Shown here one piece after another: positions 8,733 to 16,800 of a DNA stretch of 64,000 nucleotides. The notes under the pieces are model-generated. The model was not told where the DNA came from, did no database searches, and was given only the letters and a program-made list of their open reading frames with translations. Location: positions 303,762 to 367,761 of the forward strand of contig DALZZF010000002.1 in assembly GCA_031987605.1 (NCBI GenBank), in the 5' to 3' direction. Source of the stretch: JAFAGO01 sp031987605 (GTDB taxonomy: Bacteria > Bacteroidota > Bacteroidia > Flavobacteriales > Weeksellaceae). The number at the start of each line of letters is the position of its first letter. Within the stretch, counting starts at the first letter, position 1. The position numbers were made by a program, and so were the translations under genes.

Positions 8733-10112
8733 TTACAGATAAATTTGGAATTGCATAATGAATTCGCCTTTGCTTTTTGGTGAAGCAGTGGCCGATTCAT
8801 AAGTTGGTCTTGTAGAATACTGAGTAGAAATTTTGGCATTATGACCGTCGATAAACCAGTTGGCTCCGATGTCGAATTGATTGGAAGCTTTATCCAGTGC
8901 TTCAAAATTTTTGTACGTATAACCTACATACGGCTGAATGCGAAGTTTTGGTTTTTCTGCCTGATTGGGTAAAAGAACTCCGGTCTGAAGATGTACAATG
9001 CTTCCCGTTCCAATCGTAGGTTGTGCATTTCCGGGACCAGCCAATGCTCGTGCTCCGGTGAAATCAGGATCGTTTGTTCCGATATTCATAATTCCGATAT
9101 TTCGGAGGTAGTTCGGCCCGAAATTATAATTGTAGTACACGCCGTATGCAGTAATCGCCATTTTATTTTTGGCTTCACCAACGGGAATATCCGCAAATGC
9201 ATCTATCGAAAATAAACTAATATCGTGTTTTTCAATATTTCCGTTTATAGAAGTTCTTGTGGCATCTGCATTGTGATACCAACCGGCACCTATATTAAAA
9301 ACTTTTTTCGTTCCCAGATAAGATCCAACTTTAAACGGCAACAGATTTGATTCCTGATCCAGAAACTGATATTCAAAATATCCTGCTGTTGAAAGTTTTG
9401 GATTTCCGTTATTGTCTACCGCTACGGCAATATCTTTGGATGAGAAATCGGTGGGCGCAACATTCGTTGCAAATGGTTTATTGGCACTTAAACGGTATTC
9501 TAATTTTCCGGCTTTTCCTTTAGCAAAAAATCCAAGCTGTCTGGCAAACTGATCAGAATTTTCCAGAAGCGGCCAGTTAAAAACAGGTGCATCCAGAAGC
9601 AAAAAATTCAGGGTAGAAGTCATGGTAGATCTCGAAAGTCCCATATAGTAATGAAGACCAGCTCCCAATGAAAGCGAGAAATTTTTACTTTCTTCCGGAA
9701 GAATTACGGCATATTCATTCCATGCATCATGGAAGAAAAGTCCCGGTTTTTTTCCGGCACCATTACCGCCGGTTCCGGTAGTGCCTAAAGCTCCACCGTT
9801 AATAAAGGTTTGGTTATTGATTCCGAAATGGGTGACAATCATGTACCGTTTTGTAATTTGCGCATACGCCAATACACGAAGTCTTCGGTTTCCGATGGTC
9901 CATGCGTTGTCGGCTGCTTCATCGCCGACCAGAGTTCCGGGATTCATCTGTGAATTTCTCATCCAGATCTGATTCCAGAGGATAAACCGCACATACTTGT
10001 TGCCTTCCTGATCAAGATTGAGTTTTAAGCCTCCTCCGTAATCCGGAGAACCCTGAGCATAAATGAAATTTCCTAAAATGGAAAATCCAAATAAAAGGAG
10101 TAGTTTTTTCAT
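8733..10112 (-). CDS. Outer-membrane porin (16/18-strand barrel type)
   Basis: 459 residues with a cleavable signal peptide (KKLLLLFGFSILGNFIYA, then QGSPDYGGG). The mature part is rich in alternating hydrophobic/polar strands and glycine turns. It has a KVGSYLGTKKVFNIGAGWYHN barrel segment and ends in MQFQIYL, a typical terminal beta strand. It looks like the phosphate-selective-porin-like family (OprO/OprP fold), but substrate cannot be assigned. It is 20 bp upstream of the MFS gene, so outer- and inner-membrane steps of one uptake route are likely co-expressed. A perfect 12-bp inverted repeat occupies its 5' leader. Confidence 0.85.
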   Translation of the reverse strand: MKKLLLLFGFSILGNFIYAQGSPDYGGGLKLNLDQEGNKYVRFILWNQIWMRNSQMNPGTLVGDEAADNAWTIGNRRLRVLAYAQITKRYMIVTHFGINNQTFINGGALGTTGTGGNGAGKKPGLFFHDAWNEYAVILPEESKNFSLSLGAGLHYYMGLSRSTMTSTLNFLLLDAPVFNWPLLENSDQFARQLGFFAKGKAGKLEYRLSANKPFATNVAPTDFSSKDIAVAVDNNGNPKLSTAGYFEYQFLDQESNLLPFKVGSYLGTKKVFNIGAGWYHNADATRTSINGNIEKHDISLFSIDAFADIPVGEAKNKMAITAYGVYYNYNFGPNYLRNIGIMNIGTNDPDFTGARALAGPGNAQPTIGTGSIVHLQTGVLLPNQAEKPKLRIQPYVGYTYKNFEALDKASNQFDIGANWFIDGHNAKISTQYSTRPTYESATASPKSKGEFIMQFQIYL

Positions 10113-10113
10113 T

Positions 10114-10167
10114 GATTAATAATTTTTTAGGGATTTGTTTGATGTTCCTAAATTGAAATTATTAATC
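10114..10167. promoter_or_regulatory. 12-bp perfect inverted repeat in the porin leader
   Basis: GATTAATAATTT (10114-10125) and AAATTATTAATC (10156-10167) are exact complements separated by 30 nt. The first arm begins 1 base upstream of the porin ATG. It could be an mRNA hairpin that limits initiation, or a protein-binding site. The divergent-looking regulator gene next door is a candidate binder (inference). Confidence 0.6.
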
Positions 10168-10224
10168 TAATCAGAAAAATTTAATATATATTATTGGTAA
10201 TGGTATATCTGTTGTGATTTTTAT

Positions 10225-10641
10225 TTATTTTTTGAAGCGTTCCCACTTTATCATCATGTATTTATCCCCGAATTCCGTAATGATGAATCCTGATCCTTTC
10301 AGGTTTTCCTCATCCTGCATAAAATTGATTAATTCACTTTGTTTGAAAACTTTATAAGAGGTATGGAATTCAGAAAAAGGAGGCCTTTTAATATTATATT
10401 TTTTAATCCATGAACTGATGGTAACGTGTGAAATTCCAAGGATTCTTTCAATTTCCCGGTAACTTAAACCTTCAAGATAGAGCTGTAAAGCTTTGGTTAC
10501 AAAGTAATCATCAATCTGTTTTCCGAGTTTTTTAACCGTGAAATAATATTTGCAGTTTTTGCAGTGGTAGCGCTGCCTTTGGTTTATAATTCCGGCTTTT
10601 ATTACTTCATCGCTTTCACATTTCGGACAGGTATTTTTCAT
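10225..10641 (-). CDS. Transposase-derived zinc-ribbon/HTH protein
   Basis: 138 residues. An N-terminal IS1/InsA-like zinc ribbon has Cys5, Cys8, Cys27 and Cys30 (CPKC ... CKNC). A helix-turn-helix follows at about 48-85 (YLEGLSYREIERILGISHVT). The C-terminal 50 residues have no DDE catalytic core (FGDKYMMIKWERF). It is therefore not an active transposase. A domesticated DNA-binding regulator is the best guess, and conserved proteins of this shape occur in Flavobacteriia. It lies 112 bp upstream of the porin on the same strand and may regulate the carboxylate locus. Neither target nor ligand is shown by sequence. Confidence 0.7.
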   Translation of the reverse strand: MKNTCPKCESDEVIKAGIINQRQRYHCKNCKYYFTVKKLGKQIDDYFVTKALQLYLEGLSYREIERILGISHVTISSWIKKYNIKRPPFSEFHTSYKVFKQSELINFMQDEENLKGSGFIITEFGDKYMMIKWERFKK

Positions 10642-10740
10642 AAAAACTATATCTTTTTAGCAAATATATAATAATTTAGCATTGTAATATTTTTTAGTTT
10701 AAAAATTTACCATCAATGCTGAACAATATGAATTAATTCG

Positions 10741-10748
10741 TATCTTTG
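10741..10748 (+). promoter_or_regulatory. Promoter -7 box (TATCTTTG) of the pyr operon
   Basis: This is a perfect Bacteroidota TAnnTTTG element. It predicts transcription starting near 10752, only about 3 nt before the ATG of a short leader ORF. No clear TTG -33 element is seen. Confidence 0.65.
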
Positions 10749-10754
10749 CAACTA

Positions 10755-10829
10755 ATGAAAAGGAATCCTTTTTTTTACGAATTATCAGGAAGCGGAAACG
10801 CCGACAACTACAATATTTTTAATATATAA
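10755..10829 (+). CDS. Candidate leader peptide of the pyrB-carA-carB operon
   Basis: A 24-codon ORF (begins MKRNPFFYELSG, ends NIFNI-stop) lies between the promoter and pyrB. It contains an eight-T tract (10769-10776), and its stop codon touches the base of the terminator hairpin at 10829-10857. That arrangement mirrors the E. coli pyrBI leader, where UTP-dependent polymerase pausing decides whether a translating ribosome opens the terminator. With the start predicted at about 10752, the mRNA would be nearly leaderless. This is architecture, not proof; conservation of the peptide would decide it. Confidence 0.45.
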   Translation: MKRNPFFYELSGSGNADNYNIFNI

Positions 10830-10857
10830 CGAAGTCTTTTTGGCTTCGTTTTTTTTT
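10829..10857 (+). terminator. Intrinsic terminator/attenuator ahead of pyrB
   Basis: ACGAAGTC pairs with GGCTTCGT (8 bp including one G-T pair) around a TTTTT loop, followed by nine T residues. It is only 18 bp before the pyrB ATG and after the operon promoter, so it should act as an attenuator. Confidence 0.8.
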
Positions 10858-10874
10858 GGAAAAACCTTACAATT

Positions 10875-11783
10875 ATGTTTACAACTGCAGAATTAAGCAC
10901 AGAAATCATTATGAAAATCCTCACCGATGCTGATGATTTTCGCAACGGTAAAAATCTTAAAAGTGAAAAAGATATTTTTGTAACCAATCTTTTCTACGAA
11001 AACAGCACCCGTACCAAAACCAGTTTCGATGTTGCAGAACGCAAACTCGGATTTCAGGTCGTACCTTTCGATGTGTTTACAAGTTCGGTAAACAAAGGGG
11101 AAAGTCTGTACGATACCGTGCGCACCCTCGAATCTTTGGGAATCAACCTGATTGTAATCCGACATAAAGATGATGCCTATTACAATGAATTAAGCAATAT
11201 TAAAATCCCGATCGTAAACGCCGGCGACGGAAAAGGCAATCACCCTTCACAATCGATTCTGGATTTAATGACTATTCAGCAGGAATTTGGCTCTTTTGAA
11301 GGATTGAAAATAGGAATTGTTGGTGATGTGAAACACAGCAGGGTGGCCAATTCCGATGCGCAGGCACTTCGAAAATTAGGCGCAAAAGTGTATTTTTCCG
11401 GACCTTCAAAATGGTTTGACGAAGCGGAACTGATTAACGGAACATTCCTCCAGTTTGATGAGCTGATACAGGAAGTGGATGTCGTGATGCTTTTGAGAAT
11501 CCAGCACGAAAGACATTCTGAGAGAGAAAGAATGGATATGTCTTTGGAATCGTATAACCGTCGTTATGGTCTTACCGTTGAGCGCGAAAAAAAGATGAAA
11601 CCAAACGCCATTATCATGCATCCAGCTCCGATTAACAGAGGTGTGGAAATTGATGATGAACTCGTAGAATGCAAACGTTCCAGAATTTTTAAACAGATGG
11701 AAAACGGTGTATTTGCAAGAATGGCTATCCTGAAATATGTGTTGGAAAGAGAAGGCTTCACATTTATTTCCGGGGAAAAATAA
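10875..11783 (+). CDS. pyrB: Aspartate carbamoyltransferase catalytic chain
   Basis: 302 residues. It makes N-carbamoyl-aspartate from carbamoyl phosphate and aspartate, the committed step of pyrimidine synthesis. The carbamoyl-phosphate signature STRTKT is at 44-49, and HPAPINRG at about 249-256 belongs to the aspartate domain. Length fits the family. No pyrI regulatory subunit or dihydroorotase is adjacent. The carbamoyl-phosphate synthase genes follow on the same strand. A non-terminator hairpin (11793-11817) lies in the 51-bp gap to carA. Regulation is probably by the upstream attenuator. Confidence 0.97.
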   Translation: MFTTAELSTEIIMKILTDADDFRNGKNLKSEKDIFVTNLFYENSTRTKTSFDVAERKLGFQVVPFDVFTSSVNKGESLYDTVRTLESLGINLIVIRHKDDAYYNELSNIKIPIVNAGDGKGNHPSQSILDLMTIQQEFGSFEGLKIGIVGDVKHSRVANSDAQALRKLGAKVYFSGPSKWFDEAELINGTFLQFDELIQEVDVVMLLRIQHERHSERERMDMSLESYNRRYGLTVEREKKMKPNAIIMHPAPINRGVEIDDELVECKRSRIFKQMENGVFARMAILKYVLEREGFTFISGEK

Positions 11784-11792
11784 AATAAATCA

Positions 11793-11817
11793 GAAATCAG
11801 GAAAATATTCTGATTTC
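11793..11817. promoter_or_regulatory. Intercistronic hairpin pyrB-carA
   Basis: GAAATCAG and CTGATTTC pair over 8 bp around a 9-nt loop. No T-run follows, so read-through into carA is expected. Confidence 0.5.
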
Positions 11818-11834
11818 GAATCTGATAAAAAGTA

Positions 11835-12908
11835 ATGAAAAAGAAATTAATATTAGAATCCGGCGAAGTTTTTCACGGGACAGGATTTGGTGCGGATCAG
11901 GACACTGATGGCGAAGTGGTGTTCAATACAGGAATGACAGGCTATCAGGAACTGATTTCCGATCCCAGTTATTGCGGGCAAATTGTTTGTATGACGTATC
12001 CGCTGATTGGGAATTACGGCATCAACCGCGATGATTACGAAAGCATAGAACCGGCCATTAAAGGTTTGATTGTAAAAGAATTGTGCGATTTTCCATCCAA
12101 TTTCAGGACACAATTGACATTGGACGAATTATTCAAAAAGAAAAACCTTTCCGGAATTTCAGGAATTGATACCCGAAAATTAACCAGACTGATTAGGAAT
12201 AAAGGCGTTGTAAAAGGCAAAATCGTGAATGCAGTTGCTGATGAAATGACGGAAGTTCAGGATTTGCAAACCACCAATTTTCCTACGAATCAAGTGGAGT
12301 TTGTGTCTACAAAAACGCCTTATGCAGCACCGGGAAGAGGTTTTAAAGTGGTGCTGATGGATTTTGGTTCTAAGTTGGGAATCATCCGCGAACTTTCTGC
12401 CAGAAATTGTGACATCATCGTGGTTTCCCAAGATACCACTGCTGAAGAAATCCTTTTGATGGATCCGGATGGTATTATGCTTTCCAACGGTCCAGGCGAT
12501 CCACAAGATGTGCCTCACGTTCACGAAACTATCCGAAAATTACTGGGTAAAGTTCCGATTTTTGGGATTTGCCTCGGCCATCAGTTGATTGGTTTGGCTT
12601 GTGGTGCAAAAACCTATAAACTGAAATTCGGGCATAGAGGAGGCAATCATCCGGTTTTGGATTTGGCAAAAAACAAAGTTGCCATCACTTCCCAGAATCA
12701 CGGTTATGCGATTGATCAGGAATCTTTGAAAAACACCGATTTGGTAGAAACGCACATTGCTTTAAACGACCGAACCAATGAAGGCATCAAGCACAAAATT
12801 CATCCTTGTTTCTCGGTGCAATATCACCCCGAAGCCAGCCCGGGTCCGGAAGATGCAAATTATCTGTTTGATGAGTTTATTGAGTTAATGGAGGAGTTTA
12901 AGAAGTAA
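11835..12908 (+). CDS. carA: Carbamoyl-phosphate synthase small (glutaminase) subunit
   Basis: 357 residues. It hydrolyses glutamine and passes ammonia to CarB. The N-terminal CPSase_sm_chain domain (about 1-130) has FHGTGFGAD and FNTGMTGYQE. The class I glutamine amidotransferase domain follows: LSNGPGDP, nucleophile Cys246 in GICLGH, and the His/Glu pair in QYHPEASPGPED near 330. All catalytic elements are present. In most genomes carB follows immediately; here 963 bp with a RAYT gene and palindromic repeats separate them. Confidence 0.97.
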   Translation: MKKKLILESGEVFHGTGFGADQDTDGEVVFNTGMTGYQELISDPSYCGQIVCMTYPLIGNYGINRDDYESIEPAIKGLIVKELCDFPSNFRTQLTLDELFKKKNLSGISGIDTRKLTRLIRNKGVVKGKIVNAVADEMTEVQDLQTTNFPTNQVEFVSTKTPYAAPGRGFKVVLMDFGSKLGIIRELSARNCDIIVVSQDTTAEEILLMDPDGIMLSNGPGDPQDVPHVHETIRKLLGKVPIFGICLGHQLIGLACGAKTYKLKFGHRGGNHPVLDLAKNKVAITSQNHGYAIDQESLKNTDLVETHIALNDRTNEGIKHKIHPCFSVQYHPEASPGPEDANYLFDEFIELMEEFKK

Positions 12909-12936
12909 GAATTAATGCAATGTTTTTCATTGAAAT

Positions 12937-12983
12937 GAGCCACGAAGTGGCTCAACAACAATAGCCACAGATGAAATCTGTGG
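12937..12983 (+). repeat. REP unit 1 (two-hairpin type)
   Basis: Hairpin 1 is GAGCCACGAAGTGGCTC (12937-12953). A linker CAACAACAATAG follows, then hairpin 2 CCACAGATGAAATCTGTGG (12965-12983). The same two-part design recurs around the neighbouring RAYT gene. Confidence 0.85.
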
Positions 12984-13004
12984 AAAAATGTAAAAAAAGA
13001 AAGA

Positions 13005-13032
13005 GAACCACGAAGTGGTTCAACAGCGATAG
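13005..13032 (+). repeat. REP unit 2, lacking hairpin 2
   Basis: GAACCACGAAGTGGTTC (13005-13021) is followed by the linker CAACAGCGATAG, then directly by A-rich sequence. The second hairpin appears to be deleted. Confidence 0.75.
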
Positions 13033-13077
13033 AAAAATGTAAATTCGGTTTTAACGACAATAATTCAATATTAAAAA

Positions 13078-13524
13078 ATGTCCACATTCCGCCAAATATA
13101 TTATCAAATCGTATTCAGTACAAAACACAGAAAACCTGTGCTGAATTCTGACCACGAAGATCAATTATATAAATACATTTGGGGAATTGTAAAAAACAAA
13201 AACTGTAAACTCTATCGAATCAACGGAATGCCCCACCATATTCATTTATTTACGGATTTGCATCCATCTATTTCTTTGAGCGATTTTGTGAAAGACATCA
13301 AAGTTTCGAGCAATCTTTGGATAAAGGAGAGCGGATTATTTCCAGATTTTGAAGAATGGCAGAGCGGTTACGGAGCGTTTACCTATTCGGAAAGAGAAAA
13401 AGAGAAGATAATCAATTACATCAAAAATCAGAAAGAACACCATAAAAAGGAAAATTTTGAAGATGAATATAAAAATTTGCTCAAAACACACGGAATTGAA
13501 TTTGATGAAAAATATTTGTGGTAA
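13078..13524 (+). CDS. RAYT: IS200/IS605-like Y1 transposase
   Basis: 148 residues of the Y1_Tnp (HUH single-strand nuclease) family. The metal-binding HUH motif is His54-Ile-His56 (PHHIHLF) and the likely nucleophile is Tyr114 in the YIKNQ helix. WQSGYGAFTYS is typical of Bacteroidota RAYT-like proteins. Both catalytic elements are intact. There is no tnpB and no IS ends. Instead, REP-type palindromes sit on both sides (12937-13032 and 13531-13864), the hallmark of a REP-associated tyrosine transposase that mobilises its palindromes. It lies inside the carA-carB junction, on the operon strand, so it is probably co-transcribed. Confidence 0.88.
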   Translation: MSTFRQIYYQIVFSTKHRKPVLNSDHEDQLYKYIWGIVKNKNCKLYRINGMPHHIHLFTDLHPSISLSDFVKDIKVSSNLWIKESGLFPDFEEWQSGYGAFTYSEREKEKIINYIKNQKEHHKKENFEDEYKNLLKTHGIEFDEKYLW

Positions 13525-13577
13525 AATGTTCAACCCATTTTATGGGTTGGTTGTGAAATTGATATTCGTACGTTTTT

Positions 13578-13624
13578 CCACAGGTTTTACCTGTGGCTAT
13601 TGAAATTCAGCCACTTCGTGGTTG
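13578..13624 (-). repeat. REP unit 3 (inverted orientation)
   Basis: Hairpin 2 (CCACAGGTTTTACCTGTGG, 13578-13596) precedes hairpin 1 (CCACTTCGTGG, 13611-13621), so the unit reads on the minus strand. Confidence 0.85.
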
Positions 13625-13664
13625 TCCCGAAGAATAAAATAAAAAATAAAACGCAATCATTGCA

Positions 13665-13712
13665 GAACCGCGAAGCGGTTCAACCAAAAATAACCATAGG
13701 TATAACCTATGG
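13665..13712 (+). repeat. REP unit 4
   Basis: Hairpin 1 is GAACCGCGAAGCGGTTC, with both stem positions changed together relative to the CACGAAGTG form. Hairpin 2 is CCATAGGTATAACCTATGG. Units 4 and 5 plus about 25 bp of upstream flank are a direct duplication with an 81-bp period. Confidence 0.85.
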
Positions 13713-13745
13713 GAAAATGAAAAAAAATAAAGCGCAATCATTGCA

Positions 13746-13792
13746 GAACCGCGAAGCGGTTCAACCAAAATAGCCACGTATGAAATGCGTGG
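13746..13792 (+). repeat. REP unit 5
   Basis: Hairpin 1 is identical to unit 4. Hairpin 2 (CCACGTATGAAATGCGTGG) has a different stem but still pairs. Confidence 0.85.
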
Positions 13793-13818
13793 AATTATGA
13801 AAAAAAATAAATAAATCC

Positions 13819-13864
13819 GAACCACAACGTGGTTCAATAAAAATAGACACAGGTAAAACCTGTG
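13819..13864 (+). repeat. REP unit 6, ending 7 nt before carB
   Basis: Hairpin 1 is GAACCACAACGTGGTTC and hairpin 2 is CACAGGTAAAACCTGTG. The second stem would sit at the carB translation start region in the mRNA. Confidence 0.85.
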
Positions 13865-13871
13865 AAAAAAA

Positions 13872-16800
13872 ATGAAAAGAACAGACATAAAAACAATTTT
13901 AGTAATCGGCTCGGGGCCAATCATTATTGGTCAGGCGGCAGAATTTGATTATTCGGGGACACAGGCTTGTTTGTCGCTGAAAGAAGAAGGTTACAAAGTG
14001 ATTCTCATCAATTCCAATCCGGCTACCATTATGACGGATGTGGAGATTGCCGATAAAGTTTATATTGAACCGATTTCCTTGGAATTTGTTTCCCGAATCA
14101 TTCGCAAAGAAAGACCCGATGCTTTGCTGCCAACTTTGGGCGGACAAACAGGGCTTAATATGGCCGTGCAACTGGAAAAATCTGGAATCCTGGAAGAATG
14201 CAAAGTGGAAGTTTTGGGAACAAAATTGTCAGCCATCAATCAGGCGGAAGATCGGGATCTGTTTCGCGAATTGATGCGCGAACTGGGCGAACCGGTACCG
14301 GATTCTGACATTGTACATACGGTAGAAGAATCTTTGGCTTTTGCAGAAAGAATCGGTTATCCTGTGATTGTGCGTCCTGCTTTTACAATGGGCGGAACAG
14401 GTGGCGGAATTGCTGCCAATGAAACAGAACTGAAAGAGATTTCCGAATTAGGACTAAAATATTCTCCGGTAACGCAGTGTCTGATCGAGAAATCCATTGC
14501 TGGTTTTAAAGAGATTGAATATGAAGTAATGCGGGATTCCAACGACAATGCCATTGTGGTTTGTAATATGGAAAACATTGATCCAGTGGGAGTTCACACA
14601 GGAGATTCGATTGTAGTTGCACCTTCGCAAACGCTTTCCGACCGCGAATATCAGATGCTGCGGAATGCATCATTAAAAATCATCAGAGCTTTAGGAATTG
14701 AAGGTGGTTGTAACGTTCAGTTGGCTTTAGATCCACATTCTTTCAATTATTATATTATTGAAGTTAATCCAAGGGTCTCGCGTTCTTCGGCTTTGGCATC
14801 GAAAGCGACGGGTTATCCAATTGCCAAAATTGCTGCCAAAATCGCTGTTGGTTTGACTTTGGACGAAATTATGAATCCGGTTACCGGAAAAACTTATGCG
14901 TGTTTTGAACCGGCTCTGGATTATGTTGTTACTAAATTTCCAAGATTCCCTTTTGATAAATTTGAAACTGCAGACCGCAGACTTTCAACCCAAATGAAAG
15001 CGACCGGCGAGGTGATGGCCATCGGACGAAATTTCGAAGAATCTTTGCAAAAAGCCATCCGCTCTCTGGAAACGGGACTTCGTCATTTGGGGTTAAAGAA
15101 AAAACAGGCCGATGCTTTAACACCTGAGGAAATCGAAAGAAGAATCCGGGTTTGTGATGACGAAAGGTTATTTATCATTGGTGATGCGCTGCGCAAAGGA
15201 TACGATTGGGAACAGATTGTAGAATGGAGTAAAATTGATAAATTCTTCATTTGGAAAATCAAAAAACTGATTGATTTTGAAAAAGTAATTGCTGAAAATA
15301 AATTCAATAAAGAAATCCTTTTAGAAGCCAAAAAACTTGGTTTTTCGGATATGAATATTGCGGTTCTTTGGAATGTTACTCAAAAAGAAGTGTTTGCATT
15401 CAGAAAAGAAAACGGAATAATGCCGGTCTATAAAATGGTGGATACCTGCGCTGCGGAATTCGAGTCGGAAACCCCTTATTTCTATGGAACTTACGAAGAC
15501 GAAAACGAAAGTATTGTCACCAATAAAGAAAAAATCATTGTTTTGGGTTCCGGTCCAATCAGAATTGGGCAAGGTGTGGAATTTGATTATGCAACGGTGC
15601 ATTCGGTTTGGGCGATTCAACAAATGGGATATGAGGCGATTATCATCAATTCCAATCCTGAAACCGTTTCTACCGACTTTTCGATTTCAGATAAATTATA
15701 CTTCGAACCTTTAACGGAAGAAGATGTAATGAACATCATCGAACTGGAAAAACCAAAAGGCGTTGTCGTACAATTTGGCGGACAAACAGCTATCAATTTG
15801 GCAGATAAACTGGCTTCTCACGGCGTTCAAATTTTGGGAACTTCATTGGAAGATTTGGATCGGGCGGAAAATCGGGATAAGTTTGAAAAAGCACTTCAGG
15901 AGATGGGAATTCCCCAACCAAAAGGAAAAACTTCGGTTTCTAAAGAAGAAGCGATTGTGATTGCCGATGAGATCGGTTATCCGGTTTTGGTGCGTCCGAG
16001 TTATGTTTTGGGCGGAAGAGCGATGGAGATTGTATATTCCGAATCAGAACTCGCCCATTATATGGAAAATGCGGTGGAAGCAAGTCCGGATCAACCCGTT
16101 CTGATCGACAAATATATGATCGGAAGGGAAGTGGAAGTGGATGCGATTTGCGATGGCGAAACCACGATTATTCCGGGAATTATGGAGCATATCGAAAGAG
16201 CTGGTGTGCATTCCGGAGATTCAATTGCGGTGTATCCTCCACAAAATTTAACGGAAAACGAAATTAAAACCATCGAAGATTACACGATTCGTTTAGCTAA
16301 AGGTTTGAAAGTTATTGGTTTAATGAATATCCAGTTTGTGCTTTTCGATGGAACGGTGTATGTGATTGAAGTCAATCCTCGCTCCTCAAGAACGGTTCCT
16401 TTTTTGTCCAAAATTACGAATGTTCCGATGGCAAATTTAGCGACGAAAGCCATTCTTGGAGCAAAGCTGAAAGATTTAGGTTACGAAAACGGACTTGTTC
16501 CTAACAAGGAAGGTGTTTATGTAAAAGTTCCGGTTTTTTCATTCAGTAAATTATCGAAAGTAGATATTTCTCTCGGACCGGAAATGAAATCAACCGGAGA
16601 AGTAATGGGAAAAGATAATACGCTGGAAAAGGCTTTGTACAAAGGATTAATCGGAGCAGGAAGAAAAGTGCCGACACACGGCGCAATTCTCTTCACGGTT
16701 TCGGATAAACATAAAGAAGAAGCGGCAGCTTTGGCAAAAAGATTTTCGAATATCGGTTTCCGAATTTGGGGAACAGAGGGAACAGCAAAATATTTTGAAG

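Larger units (their letters stand above)
13525..13871 (+). other. RAYT-carB intergenic region packed with palindromes
   Basis: 347 bp without a gene. It holds a hairpin just after the RAYT stop (CAACCCATTTTATGGGTTG, 13531-13549), one REP unit in reverse orientation and three in forward orientation. The last hairpin ends 7 nt before the carB ATG. No terminator T-run is seen, so carB can be reached by read-through. Confidence 0.85.

Noticed and set aside
13078..13524. Complete IS200/IS605 insertion sequence
   Set aside because: No tnpB and no defined subterminal IS ends; the surrounding multi-copy palindromes fit a RAYT/REP system better.
12937..13864. CRISPR array
   Set aside because: Repeats are palindrome pairs with irregular spacing and mixed orientation; there are no unique equal-length spacers and no cas genes.
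13607..13924. 105-codon minus-strand frame over the REP array
   Set aside because: Its repeated peptide (AVLRGS/VEPLRGSAMIA) is simply the translation of the palindromic repeats.
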